From: Phycomyces nitens
Taxonomy: Eukaryota; Mucoromycota; Mucoromycetes; Mucorales; Phycomycetaceae
NCBI GenBank assembly: GCA_022702545.1
Contig: JAHRBC010000001.1
Span: forward strand, 4,588,001 to 4,652,000
Length of the DNA: 64,000 bases
Direction: 5' to 3'
Below, piece by piece: positions 1 to 12,099 of this stretch (the stretch's first letter is position 1; every line of letters starts with the position of its first letter). The notes below the pieces were generated by a model, which saw only the letters and a program-made list of their open reading frames with translations, ran no database searches and was not told the origin of the DNA. A program made the translations under genes and the position numbers.

Positions 1-750
1 GTTTTCAAAGTTAAACTTTTAGATACAGTTTCTGAGGATATTTAGCTCCAACTTTTCAAATTGGATTTTATTCCATGTCGTTCATATCAATAATAGTCTT
101 TGGTGTGCTCTAGACAATAAAGCCAGTCAGTTACACCCAAGAAAAGTCAAAGACTAGATAGCTTTTTTTATTTATTTATTTATCTCCAGTTTCTTTAAGC
201 ACGTGTAAACTGATACTTTGTGGTTGTATTTTCTAATGTTGTAAGCATTATCATTATTGTTTGCTAATAGAAATACCTTGATGTGGGACAATCTCTTTAC
301 TTTCAGCTTTGGATCAATGAAAAGCAAATACCTTCTTTTCTTTTCATTTCTTTTTTTACTTTGACCTCTTGTAAACAATACAAAATACCTCTGGCCACAA
401 GAATAGATTGTGCCTGAATAGCCTTGGAGATTTGTTGAAATTTAGGCTTAAAATCACATTGCCTGGGATAAAGAGCTTCTTTAAGGATTCCACAGTTGTG
501 CAAGGAAGAATTGGAGGCTATGCGATCTATTTCTGGAAATGATGTATAGCAAAAGGTATTAATTCACATCGAATGATCTAATGGAAATCCCGGCCCGATT
601 CACTATGTTCTGTCACAGACACCGACTGTATGACAGAGCCGAAAATGCTGTGACTTGTGTCCAGGTATTTATATTGCCCACTTTCTCCGTCTCTTTGTAC
701 AGCAGCAACTTTGCTTTCGAACCGTCCCTACTCTTCATCTGCCCAGGTTC
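1..750. other. Intergenic DNA upstream of CYP51
   Basis: AT-rich sequence with no convincing gene on either strand. Short open frames here lack codon bias and recognisable motifs. A CACGTG E-box-like hexamer lies near 199-204. The last 150-200 bases should hold the CYP51 promoter and 5' leader, but I see no clear TATA box or sterol-response motif. Confidence 0.5.
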
Positions 751-2540
751 ATGGCAATCCTTTCGCTCATCGCACAGCTTGCTCCCTCGCTCACCTCGGT
801 TTTCCTGTATGGAATTCTCGGTCTGGTGGTTGTGTTCAGTATCCATATTTTGTCCCAACTGGTATGACTCTTTACGCTAAACTCAACATACTTATCTCAC
901 CTACCCAAAGGTTGTCCCAAGAGACCCCAACCAACCAAAACTTGTATTTTCGTGGGTTCCTTTCCTCGGAAATGGTGTTGAGTTCGGCATGTAAGTTAGT
1001 GAGAACAAAATATGTCAAATCCAGTCTTGTACCTGCATGTATCTCATGTGATATCTCATATCAGGAACCCCATTGGTTTCATCCAAAAATGTCAAAAGCT
1101 CTATGGTGATGTCTTTACTTTCAAGTTAGTCGGAAAAAGTGTGACTGTGTGCCTGGGTGCCGATGGCAACCAGTTCGTGTTCAACAATAAGCAGAACTTG
1201 TCTTCGGCTGCAGAGGCCTATAATGACATGACCAAGCGTGTATTCGGCTTTGACGTTGTTTATGATGCCCCCCATAGCGTATTTATGGAGCAGAAGAGGT
1301 AGGGATTCCAAGGAGTAAAATAAAATGATAATATATGCATAAGGAGGTGCTGACAATGGATTATAGATTCATCAAGGCCGGTTTGACTCTAGAGAGTTTC
1401 CGTGCACATGTTCCCCTGATTGTCAAGGAAACCACTGAATTTTTTGCCGACTTTAAGAAGCCCACTGGCTCTATGGATGCCTACAGTACCTTTAGCAAGC
1501 TCATTATCTGCACTGCCTCCCGCTGCCTCATGGGCAAGGAAATCCGTGCTGCTCTTCACGAAGGTGTTGCTGATCTCTACTATGACCTCGACCAGGGTTT
1601 CCAGCCCATCAACTTTATGTTCCCCAACCTCCCCCTGCCCTCTTATCGTAGACGTGATGCTGCTCGTGAAAAGATGACCGAACTTTTCTCCAAGATTATC
1701 CAGAGAAGAAAGGCAGAAAATGATAATGTAAGTGGGATTTGTAAAAAAAAAAAAAGGGTGCCTTGTCTAAACATCCCTATCTAGTCAAACATCGATCTCT
1801 TGCAGGCCCTCATCGATTCGTCCTACAAGGATGGTGTTCCTATCCCTGACCACCACATTGCTGGTATGATGATTGCTGTCCTCTTTGGCGGCCAGCACAC
1901 CTCGGCTACTACCTCTGCCTGGACTACCTTGGAACTTGCCAACAGACCTGAACTTGTCCAGGCCCTTCGTGAAGAACAGATTGCTAAACTCGGTTCGCTC
2001 AAGGCTGACTTGACCTATGAAAACCTCAAGGAACTTACTCTGATGGAAGCCTGTATCAAGGAGACCCTCCGTCTTCACCCTCCGATTTTCCAGATGATGC
2101 GCAAGGTTATTGCTGACAAGGTTGTGTTTGAGAAGACTGGCCATGAGATTCCCAAGAACGATTTTCTTTGTGCTGTTCCAGGTGCCACTCAGGTTGATGA
2201 GCAATATTTTAATGAACCCTTGAGCTACAACCCCTACCGCTGGATTGAGAAGTCTGACCCCGTTCACCAAATGGAGGTTGGTGAGGATGCCAATGTTGAC
2301 TATGGTTTTGGTGTTGTCGGTATCTCTTCCCGTAGTCCTTTCCTTCCCTTTGGTGCCGGCCGTCATCGCTGTATTGGTGAGCAGTTTGGCTACCTTCAAT
2401 TAAAGGCTGTCATGTCGACCGTTATCCGTCTCTATGACCTTTCGCTCGAAGAGGGTAAGGGTGTCCCTGAATCCGATTACACTTCGATGGTAGTCGTTCC
2501 CAAACATCCTGCCAATGTAATTTATACTTGCAGAGAATAA
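751..2540 (+). CDS. ERG11/CYP51: Lanosterol 14-alpha-demethylase (CYP51), five exons
   Basis: Cytochrome P450 that removes the 14-alpha-methyl group of lanosterol/eburicol in ergosterol synthesis at the ER; it is the azole target. Exons 751-861, 911-990, 1065-1298, 1367-1727 and 1806-2540 join in frame to 506 residues, normal for the family. Visible are an N-terminal membrane anchor (residues about 1-37), the substrate-recognition B'-C block DVVYDAPHSVFMEQKRFIK, the I-helix AGMMIAVLFGGQHTSAT, the K-helix KETLR (ExxR) and the heme loop FGAGRHRCIGEQF with its Cys ligand. ATG 751 starts the anchor directly. The tyrosine of VVYDAP is at model residue 130, the position equivalent to Y129 of mucoralean CYP51s, so this copy is of the F1 rather than the F5 type. 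All four introns are short GT-AG introns (49-78 bp). Confidence 0.95.
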
Positions 2541-2658
2541 TTTGAATATCCATTCATTCATTCTCTTATTAATCACTACTTAATTCCTTTTCTCTTACTT
2601 TTTTTTTACTATTTTTTATATAATAAATAAAAACATAAAATAAAAATGTATCGTCTAC

Positions 2659-3132
2659 TTAAAACACGGTCTGATGATTATGGTTTGTCTGTTGCTCGAT
2701 CAAGCCTGCTTGGGCCCATTGGATTTGAGACAAGCTATCAATTAGATACTCCATAAAAGGTACTCCATTTGAAACATATTGCTGAACCACATATACCAGT
2801 GTAAATGTCATGGCAACGATGATACTGAACCGGAGAAAGTTGTAAACAAGTCTGAAAACTCCTCGGACGATCCAGACCACTAGTGAGAATATGGTGTAGA
2901 GTACAAGAATTGCCAAGAAAACCGGAATAATATTAGCCTGGACAGGCACAGATGTCAACCAAATTCCAAAATGACGGAGGTTCTCGGGAGAATACTCGTA
3001 GATATAAGTACTTGCAGACGACATGACGTTAAAGGCCTGATCAGGGGCCGGTAAAACGATGTTGAGTTGCAAGAGTTGTGTATAGCAATACAGGTAGATC
3101 GATGAGAAGAATTCAGTAACAGGCCCGTCCAT
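2659..3132 (-). CDS. Small membrane protein, APQ12-like
   Basis: Single-exon protein of 157 residues. One or two hydrophobic spans are obvious: residues about 65-92 (NIIPVFLAILVLYTIFSLVV) and 98-118 (LRFSIIVAMTFTLVYVV), separated by a short basic loop (RGVFRLVYNFLR). This layout, with a basic/aromatic linker between two close spans, resembles the APQ12 family of nuclear-envelope/ER proteins linked to nuclear pore assembly and lipid homeostasis. That assignment is by pattern only; no invariant motif proves it. It converges on CYP51 with about 118 bp between stop codons. Alternative: any small ER two-span protein. Confidence 0.5.
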   Translation of the reverse strand: MDGPVTEFFSSIYLYCYTQLLQLNIVLPAPDQAFNVMSSASTYIYEYSPENLRHFGIWLTSVPVQANIIPVFLAILVLYTIFSLVVWIVRGVFRLVYNFLRFSIIVAMTFTLVYVVQQYVSNGVPFMEYLIDSLSQIQWAQAGLIEQQTNHNHQTVF

Positions 3133-3457
3133 GATGAGATCTTGTCAAATAAAAGTAAAACATATATTTATATAGTTAAAAGATAAAAAGGTCAGTAAAG
3201 CTCATCTTTTGGCAATCCAACCGGGATTTAACAAAGCAAGATTAACGGCCACCTTTGGCAAACAACAGTAAAAGAAAGAAAGCGAAGGCTTGGTTTGAAA
3301 AAGACTTTCGTCTTTATTGTGGCACGTGGATTCGATGAGTGTAGTATTTTTGTCTGAAATTTTCAATTCCAAATGTACTTCTTTATCATATGTTTATGCC
3401 TCTATGCTTTTATTATATTATTGGGGTTATTTAATGGTACAAATTTAGAATATTCAT
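3133..3457. other. Intergenic spacer
   Basis: Lies between two minus-strand genes: 5' flank of the APQ12-like gene and 3' flank of the FAF1-like gene. It is AT-rich, with no gene or repeat seen. Confidence 0.5.
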
Positions 3458-4573
3458 CTATTTACGCTTCTTGGTCTGTTTGGGGTTCTTTGCCTTCTTT
3501 ACTCCCTGCCGACTGACGCGCTTGAGTTCGTTCTTACTGATAGTCAACATGGCACCCTTCATTTTTCCAATGCCATTCGTAATACCACTATCCTTGTTTC
3601 GCTCCTTTTCCTTTTTATCGACATAAAGATGGCGAGTAGATTTATCATACAGACCCAAGTCCTTTGCATTCTGTAGCTTTTGTTTCTGACGTTCAGATTT
3701 CTTGGCCTCCATTCCAAGGTGCATCGACAGAGGAACCTTTCCGTTTGCAGAAGCCTAACAGCGCATCATTATCCAACAGTTCTCTATACACAATCCTCAA
3801 GATATATTTACCTTTACACCAAGTGCTTCCATTTTGGTCATCATATGTTTCCTACGTTCCTTACCAGACATCTCCTCCAATTCTAACCATAAATATCAAT
3901 AACCATAAACTATGGCCCATATCTTCACTTACGATATTCTTCAAGGAGCTTCGTAGTAGCCAAGAGTTCCTTTAGATCTTTATCATGACGATCATTCTCT
4001 CTTGAATTGATTTGAGAGACGGTTAGGATATTTATACTTTACCAAATCATATACTCACTCTTCTTCCTCTTGATCCTTTTCTGAGAGGGGTTTGGGAATA
4101 GCCGACAAGGAAGGCTCGGGTTTAGATATCTTGGAAGACTATATAGACACATGAGAATGGATTCCCAAGACATTGTAGAGAATGTACCATAAAGGCTCTC
4201 TTTTCAGCCTTGCTTTCGCTCGTGGCTTTCTTTCTTAGACTTGATCCATCAAATACAACGATAGTAGGTCCCGAAGCTTTGGCTAGACAGATACGAGTAT
4301 TTAGTTGATCGCCATGTAAAACAGTCAAGTTTTTTGTTTACCTGCAAGAGCGGTAGCTTCAGCATTCTTTTTCTTCTTCTTTGCAAGTAATTCCTTTTCT
4401 TCACTATCGTCAGAAAAATCAATTAGTCTGTCATTCTTTGGTTCTATGCGTCTCGAGACATGCCTGGAAATTCGCTTTCGTTTTCCGGCCAATGACTTTT
4501 GGAGCATGGAATTACTGGCTGTGTTGGCCTTTACGCTGCTGATAAGACTGGCTAATGAGCCTAGTTCTGACAT
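3458..4573 (-). CDS. FAF1/C1orf131-like small-subunit processome factor, six exons
   Basis: Exons (minus) 4573-4342, 4282-4188, 4138-4059, 4000-3933, 3882-3812 and 3754-3458 join in frame to 280 residues. The protein is highly charged. It has an N-terminal low-complexity basic part, a short GPTIVVFDGSSLRKK block (the conserved 'VVF' element of the family), a helical region LKELLATTKLLEEYQLEEM, and a basic tail with KMKGAMLTISKNELKRV followed by a lysine-rich end. This order matches the FAF1/C1orf131 (FSAF1) family, nucleolar proteins that join early 40S pre-ribosome assembly. I infer a nucleolar, RNA-binding role. Exon joins are supported by GT-AG sites and by the frame closing through five introns. 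The family call is from memory of motif layout. Confidence 0.6.
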
Positions 4574-5828
4574 TGTGTTAATGAGTATAAAATTGAACCT
4601 TTTTTTTTTCTCGAGACCAGTTCTACTAAAGGTTATGCGACAAGCCACAGACCTCTTTTCAGTGGATTGCCTTTTTTGGAGCAGTCCGTAAATCCTGGCT
4701 ATTGATTGGCCATGTAAGCTTTGAGAAATAATGCCTTTATATATCTCTTGAAAAAGTGGGTTATTTGTAGGGTCAATGACATTAATAAACTATATGCTTC
4801 AATTAAGACAATTATACGCCCAATTGATACTTTTTTTATTATTACAGGAAATAATAAATAACAAGGATATCAGAAAAAGACAAGGAGCGCGGTAATATTG
4901 GTAAACCAGCGATCCAAAAGAACCGCTCCAGGGCACAGGTCGGTATCTGTATTTCGGATTTTAAATACCATTATCTAACTTTCGGAGATTAATTAAACAA
5001 AATTGAAACAAATTCTAAAAAAAAGTCGATAGTTGAAACCAAATGCACCATACATGACATGAAGAATCTTGCTATGGATGAAATATTGGCTGTCGTATCC
5101 CAATGCACTTGTTTCTTTGATGATAAATTATACAATTCACTTGTACAACTGTGTATCAGACGGAATATCCACCTTATGAAAACTGTCGTGTCAAGAAAAA
5201 GAACAAAGACAAAAAATGAAAAGATTGGATTTCGTGTTTTATACGTTATAAAACATAAATATATCAAGAAAATAGCGATTGTTACAAACCATTATTGAAC
5301 GACCAGTTAAAAGGTCCTTGGTAAAAAAAAATCTTTGTATCTATGTGTTCCTCTCTATCAGAAAAAAAACAGCAAGCGACTCAAGAGAACTTGGAATTGT
5401 AAAACGACTAGAAAATGTTAATGGCAATACACAGGGTAAGTAATCAGATCTTGTAAAGAAAATTATGACCCTTTCAGTATACATCTTTAAAAACGTAATG
5501 TATCTAGTAAATCTGCGAGGTTTGTCACGAATCACTTGGGGGGAAACCAAGACAGGATCTGCTAGATTATCAATTCTTTTTACAAGAGCTGATTTATTGA
5601 CTTGGTTGATTTTTTTGCCAAAAAACATACAAACTGTCTGTTCTTGAGTTATATGTATATTATTCTTGAAAGATGAAATAAATGGTATGATATCGCAAGG
5701 AAATAAAAATAAAAAAGTAAGATAAAATATAAAAAAAACTAAAGTCTTGCGTTGTTGTTGGCTGGCGTAGACCATCCGACGAAAACTGTTCACTAATTTT
5801 TTTGAATTCCTAAAGTTGGATAAAGATA
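4574..5828. other. AT-rich intergenic region
   Basis: No supported gene. Open frames near 5059-5298 and 5341-5793 are short, lysine/phenylalanine-rich and unlike any family I know; they look like chance frames in AT-rich DNA. The right end abuts the dead transposase. Confidence 0.45.
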
Positions 5829-6560
5829 CTATAACATTTCTTTGTTAAGACACTTGCCGAGACATTTTGGAGCATGAGAAACAAGCCCGTTGAAATTGCT
5901 TAAATACAGACTATCACACGCTTCCCTAATTCTGGTCATTAACATTTCCTTTTCCAAAAGTTTATTTCGTTTCACTTTGCTTTTGACACCGGACCAGAAC
6001 CGCTCAATTGGGTTCAATTCAGAAGGATAAGGAGGAAGATAAACATACCCATGTCCTCGAGAATTGATATACTTATTAATATCAGTTGAGCTATGAACAG
6101 GAGGATTATCCATGACAAGGTAATGCCCTTTAATCTCGGGGTACTTGTCCATTTCATCGATATTAGCCTTTAGAAAACTGAGATAATGTCCTGTAACTTA
6201 CTCTATAACCATTAGTTCCACCAAGTCTTCTATCTTTGATACGACTTGGAGCTTTTGTAACATTAATTAAACTGGTTGTAGGCACTAAATATTGTGTAAG
6301 TTCTCTTCTTTGACTAAGCCATATCGTTTCAAATTGATATGAAAGGCTGATCCATCAATAAAGACGCAGTTTGTTATGAAATCCAAGTCAGTTTGCTCTT
6401 TTTGTACTCAATCTAGGTTATTGAATCTTTTCTTTGCTGTTTATTTCTACAGACTGGAATCGGGTCTGCTTAATAGATCGCTTACACTCGGTTGTCGTAG
6501 GATTATAAACAGTGTAACGAGAAATATTAATGTCAACAAAGCTTGGTGTTGAACTTTCTG
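5829..6560 (-). pseudogene. Decayed Tc1/mariner-type (DDE_3) transposase
   Basis: Reading the minus strand from about 6560, several frames together give a transposase. There is an HTH-side segment (ECKRSIKQTRFQSVE), then a first catalytic block VFIDGSAFHINLKR, then INVTKAPSRIKDRRLGG, then after a frameshift near 6190 GHYLSFLKANIDEMDKYPE, and an open 107-residue end with HYLVMDNPPVHSS and YLPPYPSELNPIERFW. D (FIDGS), D (MDNPPVH) and E (NPIERFW) correspond to the DDE triad. Frameshifts and stops break it in the middle, so it is dead. I could not find terminal inverted repeats, so element borders are unknown. It sits between the FAF1-like gene and the second P450. Confidence 0.85.
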
Positions 6561-7066
6561 ATACCTTTTTTTTTTTTTTACAACAGCAGAAGGATTCACA
6601 TCACTGTAACTTAAAATAAACTACTTATGTTCCCAAGAATACGATGCCGACCTGAATTTTTCTTGTTTTAGAAAATGCTTTCAGGGTCCTCTTAATAATT
6701 TTTGACCCATCTCTGCGCTGCTCGGATATTAATGTCTAATTGTCTCTAAGCAACAGAAACATTCAACCATTTGCTGGAAAACAAATGAAAAGTGTTTCCT
6801 TGTTTATAAAACCAATTAATGACAATATATTTTATTGGATAGTAATTACTGAGCGACAAGTAAAATAAACGAGGCTGATGACATGGGAGTACTTCTCTAT
6901 TTTTGGATCAATCAATACCATTATTGAACACACAATTTTTTTGCACGACATAAAACTCAAAATCCGCCACTTTACTTTCTGGAATACCTGTAAATACACT
7001 TGTTTTGTTTAGCATAAAACACCACGCCTCTTCTTTCTTTCTTTTTCAAAACATATCACCCGCACC
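6561..7066. other. Upstream region of second P450
   Basis: AT-rich, no gene seen. The last 60 bases before ATG 7067 are pyrimidine-rich (CTTTCTTTCTTTTTC near 7034-7048), typical of fungal promoters and leaders. Confidence 0.45.
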
Positions 7067-8736
7067 ATGCAAAGGCTCCAAGACACATTTGATGCTCATT
7101 ATTGGATAGTTACTGATAGAAGCTCCTGGATAAAGCCTGTAACCGCAATTACTCTTGGATTCGCACTCTACAAACTGTTCTCGCCTGCTCAAGATCCTAG
7201 AAAGACCACAAAGGTTGACCCTAAACTTATACCCGAATGTGTGGCATATCCTTTGCCTCTCGTAGGCCATGTTCCAGCACTTAGCAAGGGTCGCAATAAG
7301 TTCCTCCAAGAGTGTATAGGGCGCTATGGATCAGTATTTCAATTGCGAATTCCAGGCCAAAATCCTTATGTGGTTACAGGAGACCTGATTCCAGATATCA
7401 TGAAATCTTCCACAAAAATTGTCAGTTTCCTTGAAGGAATCAAGACCCTCGTTCCTTCTGAACGTATTATGGAACTTTCTTATAATCATATATACAAAGC
7501 CGCGCCTCTCAACCTGCGTGACAAGAACCCTGGTATGAAATATAACTTGTACTCCATTGTTTCTTGGATTACAAACAAGTATTAAAAAACTGGCTATCTA
7601 ATTTACAACTCTATCTTGTAACAGGTATCTATCCAATCAAACAAAACTTTAAGCCAAACAGAATGGATGTCTTCTCAGAACGAATCCAGACCGGACTTCA
7701 TATTATTCTCAAAAGAGATTTGGATCTAAAGCCTGGGGAAACCAAAGAAATATATATCTGGGAGTTCCTCACCAATACTATCTCTCAGATGTCTTGTCCT
7801 TGCTTTGCTGGAACAATTGTTGGAAATGATCCTGAATTGATTTCCTCCATGGCAGTTCTCACTCAAAAGATCATAAAGGCAGCCGCGTTCTTGGCCCTGT
7901 TTCCTACCTGGCTTGGAGATGCTCTTGTTCGTTGTGCGTTTTCTGTCGAAAAAGAAATCGATATTACTATGCGCCTCTTGGTCCCTGAGCTCAATAGAAC
8001 AAAGGAAGCAATTCTAAACGGCACTAGTGAAGTCACTTTTACTTCTATGCTTCTCTCTCTTCCCTTACATGATGGCACCATGAGAACTGTTGAAGAAACC
8101 GCCATTTGGTTCAAAAGTATCGCACTTGCCAGTATTCACACCACCTCCCATTTTTCATCATTCTGTCTTCATGAACTCTCCTGTCGCCCTGAACTCGTTG
8201 AAGATTTACGGGCTGAGATCCGTGGCCTAGACTCCATCAGTCCCGAGACCACCGGAACTCTACCCCTCATGGACTCTTTCTTTAGAGAAGTATTGCGCTG
8301 CAATGTAGACTATCTTGGACATCACAGTAAGGCAATGCAAGATGTCCATCTTCGAAATGGTCAGGTTATCCCAAAGGGTAGTCTTATATTGTGTGCTCTT
8401 TTGTTGGCACATGAACAATTCAACCCTGGAACATCTATTCAACAGAATTCCACCCGAACGACCCTTCCACTTGACCAGTTTGATGCCTATCGCTTTGTGG
8501 GGGCTGGCAATGGTACATTGGCCACTGACGTTGATCTTTCCAACTTGACCTTTGGCCTAGGTGGGCATGCTTGTCCTGGTCGTTTCTTTGCTTCAAACGA
8601 AATCAAGTATATGCTTTCTGAATTAATCATGCGTTTTAACCTGTCTACTCGTTCTGGCAAACGAGGAGAAAACGAGGTTCTTTTGGGAATGAATGTCTTC
8701 CCACCAAAGTCACCGATTATCTTTACTGCCCTTTAA
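7067..8736 (+). CDS. Microsomal cytochrome P450, two exons
   Basis: Exons 7067-7532 and 7625-8736 give 525 residues, a full-length P450. N-terminal anchor IKPVTAITLGFALYKLF (about residues 22-40), proline-rich hinge PLPLVGHVPAL, I-helix region LASIHTTSHFSSFCLHEL, K-helix REVLR (ExxR), and heme loop FGLGGHACPGRFFASNEIK with the Cys ligand. The HACPGRFFA signature and the IHTTS I-helix resemble fungal clan members related to ent-kaurene-oxidase-like P450s (CYP503/CYP68-like), but the substrate cannot be inferred. It is on the same strand as CYP51 but belongs to a different family, so it is not a tandem duplicate. Intron 7533-7624 is GT-AG. Confidence 0.93.
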
Positions 8737-11700
8737 TATAGCAAAGTCATGTATCCCTATTGACTTATTGGTCTTATTCCCTATCTTATAAATTTATTTA
8801 TTTAATATACAATAAAAACTCTATACACAAATACGGTTGGTGTACGAAAGTCGGACAAGATAGCACGCCGCTTTGACCATTATATATTATATGGTTAATT
8901 CCTATTTATACTTATTATAATTTTTTTGTACTCTTTATTGGGTATGACTGACGCGTTTGCGCGCGGATATTTATTGTAATACACCTTTTTTGCCAAATTT
9001 GTCTCGCTCTTTAAAACCACCGGCTTTCCCAAGAGCTGGTAGAATATATACATATATACCTATATATTAACACTACTAGTGAGAGTATAATGACCAAAGT
9101 TCAATTGGCATGATACTTCTTTGAATTTTCGAATGGGAACAGTCGATAAACAGCTTACAAAACTGGAGTGCATTGGCGTCCGAGGCCACGTGTCTATTCT
9201 TATTTACTCTCAAAGCATTCCTAGATTTAGAGTGTTGGGAATAAGTGCATTATTCACAAGAGTGTGGAAAATTAATATACACAATGCTGAGACGAACATC
9301 CTAGTCTCTGTTTCATAATTAATGTTAATCATGTTCTTATGTGGAGTTTGTAAATATTTGATTAGTGCGTTTAGAAAGGTATCAAATATCCAAAGAAAAC
9401 AAAAGAGGTGTTAACTCTGGAAACCATGACACGTAACTTGAGGCGTTATATTACGGCGGCAAATACTTGGACTTACAACATACTTAGAAGCTATATGTTT
9501 CTGATGTGAACTAGGTGGAGCTTCCCAGGTTTCCATCAACTTCGTGTATTTGTGCTAGACTTTAGGTAAAAAACAAACAAACAAACAAATAAGTTGCCGA
9601 TTGCCATATAGTTTATCAAAACAAAAATTAGGCACAACTTTCTAGAGGATTGCTTTTGAAGTTAGCGACTGCTTATCCGTGACCTTTTGAGACCCTTTAA
9701 AAATCTCGGCCGTTAAAGCAGGTTTTAGCCTCTATTTTAGCATGCCCTCGACTCCAAAAGTATCAAAGCTTGTGGTATTTCTTTGCTTTTGCTTTTTTTT
9801 GCGGGGCACGACTTGAATAGTATTCCAGCTATAAAATATTTACAACACAAAGCAGCCTCTCTATGCGGCTTTAATCCGCCACGGTGAAGCAATTGTGAAC
9901 TTTTTGGTATTCTTCGATTATTACCTGCAAGACTTTTTTTTTGTTTTTCCTACACCTTTTCAGAGTTTAAGAGAGTAAAGAAAATTTTCTGTAATATAAA
10001 TATTGTCAGTCTTTATGCTCCAAAATTAAGATCAATGAATTTCAGTTGTCTGGTCTGTTAATTATATCTCTCATTATTTGGTCAAGATGATTTGAGAAAG
10101 AATCTTGCTATCAATTTTTTTTTTAAAAAAAAGTAAACAATTGACTATGTGACAAAACCCAATTGAATAATTGTAAAGTCAATGCTTCAATAAAGTGATA
10201 GATTTGATAAAGCGCATTGAAAAGTTTTGCTGGATTATCTTTTGCATTAGAGTATATACCGATTAAAATGGCTGTTTGTTGGATATTTATTCAAGATTAG
10301 TCGAATAACATTAGACCCATATGTATATGCCAATGCTTTTCTTATTCTTTTAAAAATCATTAGTCAGATATTCTTATACTACCTTTATAGGATAAATATA
10401 TATTGCTTTCAATAAATTCAATTAATATATATATTATAAGAGCAATGGAAATTCAGTAGCAGCAAGGTAGTTGGGGGATTATTGACTAACCTTCTTTCAA
10501 AAATAGCCTGTCTTTATCTAACGAAAGGACCCTATATTGTAATCGATTAAAGAGGCATTATTTTACAAAAACATCATTTGATGTATTTATGGATTGAAAA
10601 TCTTTCAAATGGATAGACTGTGGTGAAATAATTAGACTAGGGCGTTTTTATTTTGGATCAAAAAGTGTATTATATACTCAAAGTTGGACTTTGTCTTTGT
10701 TCCTCGAGATAAGCCTAAATAGAGAGGCTTTACAGGATAGAAGGTAAAGAAATAAGATTGGTACAAGCCAATTTAATGTTTTTTTTATATAAATATACAC
10801 CATGTGTATACATTTATGAACAATCTCGTTGCTTGCTCTTAAATACTACATGGTTTAGACTGCTCAAAGGTACTTTTATAAAAAGATTGCCATGTAAAAA
10901 GCCATGTGTTTATGGTAATATGAGTATGTTTTTGAATGGCTAATGCAACAAACTATGCCCAAGGATCCATCTTTTACAAATATAAATTTTAAATAACTTG
11001 GTTAATCAGTAGCTGAAAAAAATATAGCCATTATGTTTTAATGGCTCGACGATATATATTGCCCTTGTCAAAAATTGTTTATGTGCTAATTTTATCTACC
11101 ATGGTGTCAGTATTCTTTCAATACAATTTTTTTTGGCAAAAACTGTTCGTATTTGCACCACAAAAAACAATTCAAAAATAATAAAGTGTTTTCCAGTCCT
11201 TTAAACTGCCCTAAAGTATATTACATTTAGAGCTACAGCTATTATGTAGTCGAAATATATACCCCGTATATTTTTGGTTAAACAAGTAATAAAGGAGATT
11301 CTAACAAAAGAAGCCTTCCATCTGTTCCTTTGATCTATAGTTGTGATCTTGTAGCACTGATTCTTCGATTGATGGAAAGAAGTATATAACTCTTGACATG
11401 TTTGTATAGATACCAAGTCTGTAACTAATATACACCCAATACTATTAATATGTTTAGATTTCAATATATATATATATAATTACAAAATTAAAGCTGAATA
11501 ATATTTCTGTAGGGAAAATAAGTACACAAGGCATCTATCAATATAATAAAGGTCTCTTGCTAATCTTTAAATCAAATATACTTGTATCTTGTTTAAATTA
11601 AACGCCATGATATAAAACTCTACTTGAGAAAATCGACCACAACCAACATGCTTGCGTAAAAGAACTTGGGAATAGCCAATTCTCTGGTGACTAATAATAA

Positions 11701-12099
11701 CCTTGCCGAAACTCGTGGCGAATAGATTATAGTATGTGATCCTTGGAAAATCAATATATGTATAGATTCACAGGTCTGTCTTGGTAATATACAAAGGCCA
11801 TTTTGTATGGGTATACATTGATTTACCTTTGGTTTGTTTGACTTTTGAGGGTATTTAATGATCAATATTAGTCAAGCTTTGGACTTTAGAATTCAGTGAG
11901 AGTATATATTGAAATCAAAGCCAAAGTATAATCCCAGGGTTATTTGACTCTCAGCTGCGAGCACTTGGCATAAGGAGAGTGGCCCAAGTGACTTGTAGCC
12001 TATTCCTTTTTCTAAAGTCGTTTGTGTCTCTTTTACTCTTCTTTCCATGAACGGCATTTAATCACCATTATTTCTTTGACTCATTGTCCTTAACACCTA
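8737..12099. other. 3.4-kb AT-rich intergenic region
   Basis: No gene supported. It contains a short (ACAA)n tract near 9571-9588, A/T homopolymers and short chance frames. No tRNA, inverted repeat or transposase motif was recognised. The right end (about 11950-12099) should contain the transporter promoter. Confidence 0.45.

Noticed and set aside
1785..2399. 204-codon minus-strand frame
   Set aside because: Antisense shadow of the CYP51 last exon, with no motif of its own.
4989..5298. Overlapping open frames on both strands
   Set aside because: AT-rich chance frames with no motif and no supporting splice sites.
5288..6930. Shared ACCATTATTGAAC at 5287-5299 and near 6918-6930 as possible ends of the Tc1 relic
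   Set aside because: Same orientation, only about 13 bp, in AT-rich DNA; not an inverted repeat and too weak to call borders.
7067..8736. CYP51 and the second P450 as a tandem duplication or secondary-metabolite cluster
   Set aside because: The two P450s belong to different families, are separated by three unrelated features, and no synthase or transporter of such a cluster accompanies them.
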